From Novilysobacter selenitireducens (GTDB lineage: Bacteria; Pseudomonadota; Gammaproteobacteria; Xanthomonadales; Xanthomonadaceae): DNA of 64,000 nt. The position numbers and the translations under genes are program-made. The notes under the pieces were generated by a model. That model searched no databases, had not been told where the DNA came from, and was given only the letters and a program-made list of their open reading frames with translations. Location: positions 682,001 through 746,000 of the forward strand of contig NZ_JAINZW010000001.1 in NCBI RefSeq assembly GCF_020026895.1, given 5' to 3'. Shown piece after piece: positions 32,731 to 41,805 of the stretch (positions within the stretch are counted from its first letter, which is position 1; each line of letters begins with the position of its first letter).

Positions 32731-35700
32731 ATGAAGCCTATCGACCACCCCGACAGCATGGCGTCAACGAAAGCCGCCCTGCGTGAAGCCCGCGGGGCGA
32801 TCGACGGTGCCCTCAGTCGAGACCGCGGCCGCCTCCACGGCCTGTGGTCACGTTGGAGCGGGCGGCCTGAGGACACCGCCGCGCGGCAGGTGTTCGAGAC
32901 GCGGCTGGCGCAGTCGGTGGCGCAGCGTGAGTCCCGTGCCGCGTCCCTGCCACGCGCACCGGTCGACCCCACGCTGCCCATCGCAACGGAAGCCGAGCGC
33001 ATCGTCGAGCTAATCCGCGACCACCCGGTGGTGGTGATCGCCGGCGAGACGGGGTCGGGCAAGACCACGCAGATCCCCAAGCTGTGCCTGGCGGCCGGCC
33101 GGGGCGCGGCCGGCATGATCGGCTGTACCCAGCCGCGCCGGATCGCCGCGCGCGCGGTGGCGCGCCGGGTGGCGGAAGAGCTGGGCGTGCAGATGGGTGG
33201 CGCGGTCGGTTACCAGGTCCGCTTCACCGAGAACGTCGGCGAGCAGACGGCGGTGAAGTTCATGACCGACGGCATCCTGCTGGCCGAGATCGCGTCGGAC
33301 CGCTGGCTGTCGCGCTACGACACGATCCTGATCGACGAGGCGCACGAGCGCAGCCTCAACATCGACTTCCTGCTGGGCTACCTCAAGCAGCTGCTGCAGC
33401 GCCGGCGCGACCTCAAGGTCATCGTGACCTCGGCGACCATCGACACCGCGCGCTTCGCGGCGCACTTCGACGACGCGCCGGTGGTGAGCGTGGAGGGGCG
33501 CGGGTATCCGGTTGACGTGCGTTACCGGCCGTTGGAAGGGGAGGGCGAATCCGAGGGCGAGCGCACGGTCAACGAAGCCATCGTCGCCGCCTGCGACGAG
33601 ATCACCCGCGAGGACCCCCGCGGCGACGTGCTCGTGTTCCTGCCCGGCGAGCGCGAGATCCGCGATGCCCACCAGGCGCTGGAGCGCCGCAAGTACCGCC
33701 ATACCGAGGTGCTGCCACTGTATGCGCGGCTGTCGGTGAAGGACCAGGACCGGGTGTTCAACCCGGGGCCGCAGCGGCGCATAGTGCTGGCCACCAACGT
33801 CGCCGAGACCTCGCTGACGGTGCCGCGCATCCGCTACGTGGTCGACCCCGGCCTGGCGCGCGTCAAGCGCTACAGCCCGCGCGCAAAGCTCGACCGCCTG
33901 CATATCGAGCCGGTCAGCCAGGCCAGCGCCGACCAGCGCAAGGGTCGCTGCGGGCGCATCTCCGAAGGCACCTGCTACCGCCTGTACCCGGAAGCGGACT
34001 TCGAATCGCGCCCGCGTTACACCGACCCTGAAATCCGTCGCGCAGCCCTGGCGGGCGTGATCCTGCGCATGCTGTCGCTGGGGTTGGGGTCGATCGAGAA
34101 CTTCCCCTTCCTGGAACCGCCCGAGCCGCGCGCCGTGGCCGACGGCTGGCAGGAGCTGGCCGAACTGGGCGCCGTCGACAACGTCGCCGATCACGGCAAG
34201 CGCGCGCTCACTGCCGTCGGGCGTGTCATGGCGCGGCTGCCGGTGGACGTCAAGCTGGCGCGCATGCTGGTGGCGGCCAACGACACCGGCTGCCTGCACG
34301 AGATGCTGGCGATCGCCGCGTTCCTGGGCATCCAGGACCCGCGCGAGCGGCCGGCCGACCAGCGTGCCGCGGCCGATACCGCGCATGCCCAGTTCGCCGA
34401 CCCCAAGTCCGAGTTCGTCGGCATCCTGAAGTTGTGGGAGGGCTACCAGGCGGCACACGAGGAGCTGACCCAGTCGAAGCTGCGCGGCTGGTGCGAGCGG
34501 CACTTCCTGGGCTTCCTGCGGATGCGCGAGTGGCGCGAGCTGCACCGGCAACTGAAGCTGATGGCGGAGGAACTGGGGTGGGAGGTGACGCGCGTGGCGG
34601 CTTCGCCCCACCCCGCGGCACGGGCCAGCGCGGTTGCGGCCGCCCTCACGGCCGAGGGCCAGAAGCGCGGTCCCCGTCGGCGGCGTGGGCGGGCGCGTTC
34701 GTCCGGGGCGCCGGAGCGCGCCGCCGGCGAGGAGTTGGCGCAACAGGCGCAGGCCCCGGGCCGGTACGACGCCTCGTCCTACGCACGCCTGCACCGCGCA
34801 TTGCTCACCGGCCTGCCTGCGCAGGTCGGCCACCGCGCCGATCGCGGCCTGTACGAGGGCCCGCGCGGCCGCAAGTTCCAGTTGTTCCCCGGCTCGGTGC
34901 TGGCGAAGAAGCCGCCCCCGTGGGTGCTGTCGGCCACGCTGCTGGACACCGAACGCGTGTGGGCACTGACCAACGCCGCGATCGAACCGGAGTGGGCAAT
35001 CGAGGCCCTGCCGCACCTGCTGGCACGTCGCCACCACGACCCGCGCTGGGCGCGATCGCAGGGGCGCGTGGTCGGCAGCGAGCAGGTCTCGCTGTTCGGG
35101 CTGGTGCTCGCGCCCAAGCGGCCGGTGCACTACGGCGCGCTGTACCCGGACGAGGCGCGCGCGATCTTCGCGCGCGAGGCGCTGGTGACGGGAGAGATCA
35201 ACACGCGCGTGGCCTTCCTGCCGCGCAACCTGGCGACGCTGGAGAAGGCGCGGGAAGAGGAGGCCAAGCAGCGCCGTGTCGGCCTGGTGGTCGACGAGGA
35301 ATGGATGGCGCAGTGGTACCTGGACCGACTGCCCGCGCACGTGCACAACGCCCATGCACTGGATGCGTGGTTCGGCAAGCTCGATGCCGCGTCGAAGGCA
35401 GCGCTGGAGTGGTCGCTGGACGACCTGATGGTCGGCGACGAGAGCGAGGCCGCGCGGTTCCCGGCAATACTGGCGGTAGGCGAGGCACGGCTGGCGGTGC
35501 GCTACCGCTTCGAGCCCGGAGCGGCCGACGACGGCATGACGGTCGCCGTGCCGCTGCATCTGCTGGGCGCGCTCGACCCCGCGCAGGTGTCGTGGCTGGC
35601 GCCCGGGTTCGTCGCCGACAAGGCCGCGGCGCTGATCCGCGGCCTGCCCAAGACGCTGCGCCGCAATTTCGTGCCGGCGCCCGATTTCGCCCGCGCGTTC

Positions 35701-36831
35701 GCCGAGGCGCATTCGCGGCAGGAGGATGACGACTTTGCCGGCACGCTCGCACGTTTCCTCCGGCGCGCGACCGGTGTAGACGTGGCGCGCAGCGAGTTCG
35801 ACGAGTCGGTGCTGGAGCCGCACCTGCGCATGAACATCCGGCTGCTGGACCGCGATGGCCGCGGCGTGCTGGCCGAGTCGCGCGATGTCGATGGCCTGAA
35901 GCAGCGGTTCGCAGCGGCGGCGGCCGAGGCGTTCGCCGCGCGCGCGGCCGATGGCCTGGCGCAACGCGGGCTGGTGGCCTTCCCGGAGACGCCGGTGCCG
36001 CGTTCCGTGCCCGGCGCGGGTGGCGTACCGGCATGGCCGGCGCTGCATGACGACGGCGACAGCGTTTCGCTGCAGGTCCACGCGCAACGCGAGGACGCCG
36101 AGCGCGCCCACCCGGCGGGCGTGCGCCGCCTGTTGGCCCTGGCGCTGGCCGACCGCATGCGCCAGGCCCGCAAGCAGTTGCCCGTGCCGCCGCGCACCGC
36201 GCTGCAGTACGCGGCATTGGAGTCCCAGGGCGAACGCTCGGGGCCTGCCGGGGAGGGCGACCGGCTGCGCGCCGACCTGGTGCAGGGGGCGTTCGACGCG
36301 TTGACGGCGGAAGGGCTCGAGGACATCCGTGACGCCGATGCATTCGCCACGCGTCGGGATGCGGTGGGCAAGGGGTTGTTCGCCGAGTCGGTGGAACGCC
36401 TCAGGCTGGCCGAGGCGATCCTGGACGGCGTGGCGGAGGTGCGTGGCGCGCTGGAATCGCCGCTGATGGGCTGGGCCAGCGGCAACCTCGACGACATGCG
36501 CGCGCATCTGTCGACGCTGGCGCCGCCGGGGTTCCTCAGCACCACGCCCCAGCACGTGTTGCGCGACTACCCGCGTTACCTGAAGGCACTGGCGCTGCGA
36601 GGCGAACGCGCACTGCGCGACCCGATGCGCGACCAGGCGCGGATGCTCGAGATCAAGCCGTTCGCAGATGCGCTGGCCGATGCAACGCAACGCGGGATCG
36701 CCGGCCGGCCGGAGTGGCAGGCACTGCGTTGGGACCTGGAGGAGCTGCGCGTATCACTGTTCGCCCAGGAACTCGGGGCGAAGGGTGTGTCGCCGAAGAA
36801 GCTGGCTACACGGCTGTCTCACTTGCAATAG
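32731..36831 (+). CDS. hrpA: ATP-dependent RNA helicase HrpA
   Basis: DEAH-box RNA helicase, in other bacteria involved in mRNA processing and in rescuing collided ribosomes. The protein is about 1366 residues, slightly above the usual 1300. Motifs: Walker A AGETGSGKTTQIPK, GCTQPRRIAARAVARRVA, DEAH in LIDEAHERSLNIDFLLG, SAT in VTSATIDTARF, and QRKGRCGRISEGTCYRLY; the DUF3418 C-terminal domain follows. A basic Arg/Ala-rich insert (RGPRRRRGRARSSGAPER) lies near residue 650. Alternative starts are GTG 32683 and ATG 32758; none has a strong ribosome binding site. Confidence 0.95.
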   Translation: MKPIDHPDSMASTKAALREARGAIDGALSRDRGRLHGLWSRWSGRPEDTAARQVFETRLAQSVAQRESRAASLPRAPVDPTLPIATEAERIVELIRDHPVVVIAGETGSGKTTQIPKLCLAAGRGAAGMIGCTQPRRIAARAVARRVAEELGVQMGGAVGYQVRFTENVGEQTAVKFMTDGILLAEIASDRWLSRYDTILIDEAHERSLNIDFLLGYLKQLLQRRRDLKVIVTSATIDTARFAAHFDDAPVVSVEGRGYPVDVRYRPLEGEGESEGERTVNEAIVAACDEITREDPRGDVLVFLPGEREIRDAHQALERRKYRHTEVLPLYARLSVKDQDRVFNPGPQRRIVLATNVAETSLTVPRIRYVVDPGLARVKRYSPRAKLDRLHIEPVSQASADQRKGRCGRISEGTCYRLYPEADFESRPRYTDPEIRRAALAGVILRMLSLGLGSIENFPFLEPPEPRAVADGWQELAELGAVDNVADHGKRALTAVGRVMARLPVDVKLARMLVAANDTGCLHEMLAIAAFLGIQDPRERPADQRAAADTAHAQFADPKSEFVGILKLWEGYQAAHEELTQSKLRGWCERHFLGFLRMREWRELHRQLKLMAEELGWEVTRVAASPHPAARASAVAAALTAEGQKRGPRRRRGRARSSGAPERAAGEELAQQAQAPGRYDASSYARLHRALLTGLPAQVGHRADRGLYEGPRGRKFQLFPGSVLAKKPPPWVLSATLLDTERVWALTNAAIEPEWAIEALPHLLARRHHDPRWARSQGRVVGSEQVSLFGLVLAPKRPVHYGALYPDEARAIFAREALVTGEINTRVAFLPRNLATLEKAREEEAKQRRVGLVVDEEWMAQWYLDRLPAHVHNAHALDAWFGKLDAASKAALEWSLDDLMVGDESEAARFPAILAVGEARLAVRYRFEPGAADDGMTVAVPLHLLGALDPAQVSWLAPGFVADKAAALIRGLPKTLRRNFVPAPDFARAFAEAHSRQEDDDFAGTLARFLRRATGVDVARSEFDESVLEPHLRMNIRLLDRDGRGVLAESRDVDGLKQRFAAAAAEAFAARAADGLAQRGLVAFPETPVPRSVPGAGGVPAWPALHDDGDSVSLQVHAQREDAERAHPAGVRRLLALALADRMRQARKQLPVPPRTALQYAALESQGERSGPAGEGDRLRADLVQGAFDALTAEGLEDIRDADAFATRRDAVGKGLFAESVERLRLAEAILDGVAEVRGALESPLMGWASGNLDDMRAHLSTLAPPGFLSTTPQHVLRDYPRYLKALALRGERALRDPMRDQARMLEIKPFADALADATQRGIAGRPEWQALRWDLEELRVSLFAQELGAKGVSPKKLATRLSHLQ

Positions 36832-36861
36832 TCGTTGCCGCAGCGGGCAGGATGGACTGCG

Positions 36862-37311
36862 TCAGTCGAGCAGGCGTACCTTCGCGCGCGGGCTCTGCCC
36901 TTCCACCTGCAGGTACCAGCCACTGAACAGTCCGGGTTTGACTGAAACCGCCGGACTTTCCTCGGCGCGGCCCAGATAGAGGTCGCCCTCGGTCACCTGC
37001 CAGCGTTGGCCGTTCTCCAGCGTCAGCACGGTGCCCTTCGACCATCCTTTGAACGGGCCGACCAGCCGGGACTCGACTGGTGCTTCGTCCACTTCTTCAG
37101 TCGACGCCGCCACCGGAGCTTCAGCGGCCGGCGCCACGTCTTCGCGGAGCAGGCGATTAAGCGCGGCAAGTTCGGACTGGTCCAACTTCGCGAGCCCCGC
37201 TTCCCGGAACTGTGCCTCGGTCAGGCGTTCCTCGATAGGCCGGTACTGCGCCGCTGCAGGAAACGTACAGAAGGCGGTCGCCGCCGCCAACAACAACACT
37301 GCGATTCGCAT
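36862..37311 (-). CDS. Secreted protein of unknown function, copy 2
   Basis: A 149-residue exported protein with a signal peptide (MRIAVLLLAAATAFCTFPAAAQ). The middle is an acidic Ala/Glu linker; the C-terminal 75 residues form a small beta domain (VGPFKGWSKGTVLTLENGQR, then WQVTEGD and WYLQVEGQSPRAKVRLL). It is a paralogue of the upstream protein at 37360-37869: both contain LTEAQFREAGL- or MTPEEFRAAGL-type helices after the signal, and the G-x-x-x-G-x-x-x-x-L-x-N-G-x-x-W motif. Function unknown; similar short proteins are common in xanthomonads. Confidence 0.75.
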   Translation of the reverse strand: MRIAVLLLAAATAFCTFPAAAQYRPIEERLTEAQFREAGLAKLDQSELAALNRLLREDVAPAAEAPVAASTEEVDEAPVESRLVGPFKGWSKGTVLTLENGQRWQVTEGDLYLGRAEESPAVSVKPGLFSGWYLQVEGQSPRAKVRLLD

Positions 37312-37359
37312 GGGTTGACTCTCCTTTTCGAAAGGTTCGACGCAGGCCTCGTGCAGGCG

Positions 37360-37869
37360 TCATTCGATGCGCTGGACCTTGGCCCGGGTGTTGTAACCCT
37401 CGACCGACAGATACCAGACGTTACCGATGACCGCGGGTGCGATCGTGACGGTCGGGCTGTCCAAGCGGGCGCCGGCAAGGCGTGCGTCATCCACCTGCTC
37501 CCAGACGTGTCCGTTGTCCAGCGTGTAGCGACGGCCTTTGCCAAAACCACGGAACTCGCCCTGAATCCGCGCCACGATCGGCTCGGTCGAACCAAAGCTC
37601 AGGAATCCGCGGCTGGCTTCCTTCACCTCTGCGCGCGCGGTCTCCGCTGCCTTGGCAGTTTCGACATCCAGCGTGCGCCCCAGCCATGCATTGAGGCTGG
37701 CCAGCTGCTCGGGACTCAAGCGGTCCAATCCAGCGGCACGGAATTCCTCCGGCGTCATTTCCTGCTCGATGAGCCGGGGTGCATCCTGCGCAAGGACTGC
37801 CATCGGCATCAGTACGAGAGCCAGCGAAAGGGCGAGCGGACGCAGCGAGCGGGCGCGGATCGAAAGCAT
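37360..37869 (-). CDS. Secreted protein of unknown function, copy 1
   Basis: A 169-residue exported protein. It has a signal peptide (basic start, then LALSLALVLMPMAVLAQ), a helical segment EFRAAGLDRLSPEQLASLNAW, a central helix rich in Ala/Glu, and a beta domain IQGEFRGFGKGRRYTLDNGH followed by VWEQVDD and NVWYLSVEGYNTRAKVQRI. It is 48 bases upstream of its paralogue and divergent from relA with 66 bases between the starts. I do not know the function. Confidence 0.75.
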   Translation of the reverse strand: MLSIRARSLRPLALSLALVLMPMAVLAQDAPRLIEQEMTPEEFRAAGLDRLSPEQLASLNAWLGRTLDVETAKAAETARAEVKEASRGFLSFGSTEPIVARIQGEFRGFGKGRRYTLDNGHVWEQVDDARLAGARLDSPTVTIAPAVIGNVWYLSVEGYNTRAKVQRIE

Positions 37870-37935
37870 GGCCTGTTCCTCGGACGGGATGCTCGCTAGT
37901 GTAGACGCGAAACTTTCGACCGCGATCCGTCCGCG

Positions 37936-40080
37936 ATGCCCCCCGCGCCTTCCTTTTCTCCCGCCATGCTGGACCATCCGGCCGTCGCCGGCCTGCCGGC
38001 CGCGTGGCGCGATGCGCTGGCGGAAGGGCCTCGCGACAATGCGACCGCGGGTGTGGCGGAACCGGTCGAAGTGACGGTTTCCGTACTGGACGCATTGGCC
38101 CGGCTCGACGCGGACGCCGACACCGTGATGGCCGCGTTGTTGCACGCCGCCCCAACCATGCTGCCGGCGCTGGGTCCGGAGTTCCCGAAGCAACATCCGG
38201 CGGTAGTGGCGCTGCTCGATGGGCAGCACGCGGCCGCACAGGTCTGGGCCCTGCATGCCGAGCACCCGGGCAGTGGCGGCAGCGAAGGTCTGCGCCGGCT
38301 GTTGCTGGCCATCGTGCGCGACCTGCGGGTGGTGCCGATCCTGCTCGCGCGGCAGCTGGCATGGATGAAGCAGGCCGGCGACCTGCCCGACGCGCAGCGC
38401 CGCGAGCTGGCGGCGCTCACCCGCGACATCCACGCCCCGCTGGCCAACCGGCTGGGCATCTGGCAGCTGAAGTGGGAACTCGAGGACCTGGCGTTCCGCC
38501 ACCTGGAGCCCGAGACCTACCAGCGCATCGCCCGCCTGCTGGACGAGAAGCGGGGCGCGCGCGAGCGCTACATCGAGCAGGTCAAGCAGGTGCTGCGCGA
38601 GGCGATGGCCGCTCAGGGCATCGAGGCCGACGTCGCCGGCCGGCCGAAGCACATCTACAGCATCTGGCGGAAGATGCAGCGCAAGGGCGCGCCGATCGGC
38701 GAGCTCTACGACCTGCGTGCGGTACGGGTCCTGGTGGACGATGTCGCTGCCTGCTACGCCGCGCTGGGCGTGGTGCATGCGACGTGGGTGCCGATCCCCA
38801 GCGAGTTCGACGACTACATCGCGCGCCCCAAGCGCAACGACTACCGGTCGCTGCACACCGCGGTGATCGGGCCGGAAGGCAAGACGCTGGAAGTGCAGAT
38901 CCGCACCCACGACATGCACCGTCAGGCCGAGCTCGGCGTGGCGGCGCATTGGCGCTACAAGGAAGGCGGACGCGGCGCGGATGCCGCGTTCGACCGCAAG
39001 ATCGCCTGGATGCGGCGGCTGCTGGAAGAAGGCGGCGGGCGCGACGATGCCGGCCTCGCCGGCGAGCTGGACACCGAACTGGTCGAGGACCGGATTTATG
39101 CGCTGACGCCCAAAGGCGAAGTGATCGACCTGCCGGTCGGGTCGACGCCGCTGGATTTCGCCTACCGGGTGCACACCGAGGTCGGCCACCGCTGCCGCGG
39201 TGCCAAGGTCGACGGCCGCATCGTTCCGCTCGACCACCGCCTGCGCACCGGCGATCGGGTCGAGATCATGACCGCCAAGACCGGCGAGCCGCGGCGCGAC
39301 TGGCTGGTGGAGGCCAACGGCTTCCTGGCCAGCCCGCGCTCGCGCGAAAAGGTGCGCGGCTGGTTCCACAAGCTCGACCGTGCGCGTAACGAGACCGAAG
39401 GCCGCGAACTGCTGGAAAAGGAACTGCGGCGGCTGGGATTGCTCGGTGCGGACCTGGCGCCGGCGCTCGAGAAGTTCCACCTCGCGACCGACGGCGACCT
39501 GTATGTGCACGTCGCACTGGGCGACCTTGGGCCGCACCAGGTGGCGCGCGTGCTGGGCGAGCACGAGCGAAGCGGGGGCACCGCGCCTGAAGCCACAGCT
39601 GTCCCGGTCGAACCCCGCCGCGCCGGCCGCAGCCGACCGGGCGACTTCACCGTGCAGGGCGTGGGCAACCTGCTGGTGCAGATCGCGCGCTGCTGCCAGC
39701 CGCTGCCGGGCGAGCCGATCCTGGGCTACCTCACTCGCGGGCGCGGCGTCACCGTGCATCGTCCGGACTGCGTCGCGCTGCAACGCTTGCTGGCACGCCA
39801 GCCCCAGCGCGTACTACCGGTGGAATGGGGGCGCACGGGCAGTGGCTACGACGTCGATGTCGAGGTGGTCGCACTGGACCGCAAATGGTTGCTGAAGGAG
39901 GTCACCAACGCCATCGCGCAGGGCAATGCGCATGTGTCGGCGATCCACAGCGACCACGAGCGCAATGGCGCACGCGTGCGGCTGCGGCTGCGGCTGCGCG
40001 TTGCCGACTACGGGCAACTGTCGTCGTTGCTGGGCAAGCTGGCGACGCTGCCGGGCGTGGAGCGCGCTCAACGGCTTTGA
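37936..40080 (+). CDS. relA: (p)ppGpp synthetase RelA
   Basis: Ribosome-associated stringent-response synthetase. At 714 residues it has a degenerate N-terminal hydrolase domain (the HD motif is replaced: AALLHAAPTML), the synthetase domain with GRPKHIYSIWRKMQRKG and PKRNDYRSLHTAVIGPEGKT, then TGS (VIDLPVGSTPLDFAYRVHTE), helical, zinc-finger-like (ARCCQPLPGEPILGYLTRGR) and ACT domains. The E-F-D-D signature (SEFDDYIARPK) marks the RelA type rather than bifunctional SpoT (R-F-K-D). It therefore probably only makes (p)ppGpp when uncharged tRNA enters the ribosome. Confidence 0.95.
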   Translation: MPPAPSFSPAMLDHPAVAGLPAAWRDALAEGPRDNATAGVAEPVEVTVSVLDALARLDADADTVMAALLHAAPTMLPALGPEFPKQHPAVVALLDGQHAAAQVWALHAEHPGSGGSEGLRRLLLAIVRDLRVVPILLARQLAWMKQAGDLPDAQRRELAALTRDIHAPLANRLGIWQLKWELEDLAFRHLEPETYQRIARLLDEKRGARERYIEQVKQVLREAMAAQGIEADVAGRPKHIYSIWRKMQRKGAPIGELYDLRAVRVLVDDVAACYAALGVVHATWVPIPSEFDDYIARPKRNDYRSLHTAVIGPEGKTLEVQIRTHDMHRQAELGVAAHWRYKEGGRGADAAFDRKIAWMRRLLEEGGGRDDAGLAGELDTELVEDRIYALTPKGEVIDLPVGSTPLDFAYRVHTEVGHRCRGAKVDGRIVPLDHRLRTGDRVEIMTAKTGEPRRDWLVEANGFLASPRSREKVRGWFHKLDRARNETEGRELLEKELRRLGLLGADLAPALEKFHLATDGDLYVHVALGDLGPHQVARVLGEHERSGGTAPEATAVPVEPRRAGRSRPGDFTVQGVGNLLVQIARCCQPLPGEPILGYLTRGRGVTVHRPDCVALQRLLARQPQRVLPVEWGRTGSGYDVDVEVVALDRKWLLKEVTNAIAQGNAHVSAIHSDHERNGARVRLRLRLRVADYGQLSSLLGKLATLPGVERAQRL

Positions 40081-40152
40081 CGGCGTCGTGGCACGTGCCG
40101 GAGGGTGGTGGATCACGCGCCTCCCGCGGCCGGCGGCTATGCTCTGCCGGCA

Positions 40153-41700
40153 ATGCCGCATCCACCCGACACCGATCCCACCCGCCGGTCCGCCCGGCCT
40201 GTCGAAGCCATCCTCGATCCGCTGCGCAGGCTGTCGCGGTCGCAGCGCGCGTGGGCGCTGTCCCTGTCGTTCGGCCTGTTGGCCGCGCTCGGGATGGCGG
40301 CCCTGTTTTCCGATGGACTATGGCCGGAGACACGCGCCCAGCAGTTGCGGCGCGAGGCGGCCGAGGCGCTGGCACGCGGTCACTTGACGGCACCCGACGG
40401 CAGCGGCGCGCGCGAGCTCTATGAGGCCGCGCTGGCCCTGGACCCGGACCGCCCCGATGCGCGCGACGGGCTGACCCTGGTCGGGCACGCGGCGCTGGCG
40501 CGGGCCGACGCGCAGATCGATGCCGGCCAGTTTGCGCAGGCACGCCAGTCGCTGGCGCTGGCACGGGCGATGACGGTACCGCAGCCGCGGCTGGTCGAAC
40601 TGGAAACGCGCCTGCACCGCCGCGAGCTGGGCGACGCCGGTGTCGAACGCCTGCTGGACGTGGCCGACGCCGCGCGCCGGGGCGGTCGCCTGGACGGCGA
40701 GGGCTACACCGCCCTGCGCCTCTACCAGCGTGTACTGGCCCTGGAGCCGGACAACGTACGGGCGCTGGAAGGACGCGAGGACACCCTGTCGGAACTGCTG
40801 GCGCAGTCGCGCTCCATGCTTGAGCGCGGCGCACTGACGGATGCCGCCGCCGTGCAGCGGCGGGTCGCGCAGGCCGATGCCGGCCACGTGGAGCTGCCGG
40901 AAGCCCGCGCAGCGCTGGCGGCTGCGGTCGATGCGCGGCTGTCGCGTGCCGAGGCCGACCTGCAGCGCGGCCGGCTGGCCGAGGCCCTGGCTGGATTCCG
41001 CGCCGCGCTCGACGCCCGCCCCGATGACGTACGTGCGACGTCCGGCGTGCGTCGGTCGCTGCAGGCCTACGTCCGCCGGGTCGTGGAGCTGGCCGCCGAC
41101 TTCCGTTTCAGCGAGGCCGAGGCCGCGCTTGCGCAGGCGGTTGCGGTGGACCCGGACATGGCGGGGCTCGAGGAAGCGCGCCGGCGTCTGGCAGCGGCGC
41201 GTGCGACCCAGGCACGCCTGGGCGGGCAAGGGGCGACCCAAACGGCTGCGGGGCGTGGCCGCATCAGGGCCCTGCTGGAGGAGGCGGCACGGGCGCGCGA
41301 CCGTGGCGACCTGCTGACGCCGCCGGGCGAAAGCGCGTTCGACAAGATCGCCGCCGCCCGGGCGCTCGCTCCGCGGGACGCCGAAGTGCGGGAGGCAGCG
41401 GATGCCCTGCTTCCGGCGGCCCAGAGCTGCTTCGAGGACGCATTGCGCGAGAACCGTCTGATTGGCGCGGGTGCGTGCCTGGAAGCCCGCGAAGCGCTGG
41501 GGGAACCGCGCGGGACGGCACTGGCCGCGCGCCGCCGCCTAGCCCAGCGCTGGCTGGCGGTCGGCGAGGAGCGCTTGGGTGCGAGCGAAATCACCGCGGC
41601 CCAGCGTGCGCTCGACCAGGCCCGTACGCTCGACCCGGACGCCGATGGCGTGGAGGCGTTCGCGCGGCGCGTGGAAGCCGCGTCGGCGGCGCTCGACTAA
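40153..41700 (+). CDS. TPR-rich inner-membrane protein
   Basis: A 515-residue protein with a cytoplasmic N-terminal tail, one membrane segment near residues 35-55 (ALSLSFGLLAALGMAALF), and a long periplasmic region of Ala/Arg/Glu-rich helices in tetratricopeptide-like pairs (LYEAALALDPDRPDARDG, LYQRVLALEPDNVRALEG, FRAALDARPDDVRATSG). It is probably a scaffold for protein contacts. It starts 72 bases after relA, but no partner is evident. No specific family recognised. Confidence 0.7.
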   Translation: MPHPPDTDPTRRSARPVEAILDPLRRLSRSQRAWALSLSFGLLAALGMAALFSDGLWPETRAQQLRREAAEALARGHLTAPDGSGARELYEAALALDPDRPDARDGLTLVGHAALARADAQIDAGQFAQARQSLALARAMTVPQPRLVELETRLHRRELGDAGVERLLDVADAARRGGRLDGEGYTALRLYQRVLALEPDNVRALEGREDTLSELLAQSRSMLERGALTDAAAVQRRVAQADAGHVELPEARAALAAAVDARLSRAEADLQRGRLAEALAGFRAALDARPDDVRATSGVRRSLQAYVRRVVELAADFRFSEAEAALAQAVAVDPDMAGLEEARRRLAAARATQARLGGQGATQTAAGRGRIRALLEEAARARDRGDLLTPPGESAFDKIAAARALAPRDAEVREAADALLPAAQSCFEDALRENRLIGAGACLEAREALGEPRGTALAARRRLAQRWLAVGEERLGASEITAAQRALDQARTLDPDADGVEAFARRVEAASAALD

Positions 41701-41739
41701 GTCGGGTCCGGCAGCTTTCGCCCAGTACGGCGTGGAGTC

Positions 41740-41786
41740 CCGTCGCGGGCGCCTCGATAGAAAAGACAGGCGCCTACCTGCGACGG
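41740..41786. terminator. Bidirectional terminator-like hairpin
   Basis: CCGTCGC and GGCGCCT (41740-41754) pair with AGGCGCC and GCGACGG (41768-41786) in a two-part stem with a 13-base loop. It lies between the convergent TPR-protein and glycosyltransferase genes. Confidence 0.55.
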
Positions 41787-41805
41787 CATCGGGCAGTGGA
41801 CGGTT

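Noticed and set aside
33010-36690. A 1226-codon minus-strand open frame opposite hrpA
   Set aside because: No recognisable motifs and a His/Arg/Gln-biased composition typical of antisense frames; hrpA on the plus strand has all DEAH-box motifs.
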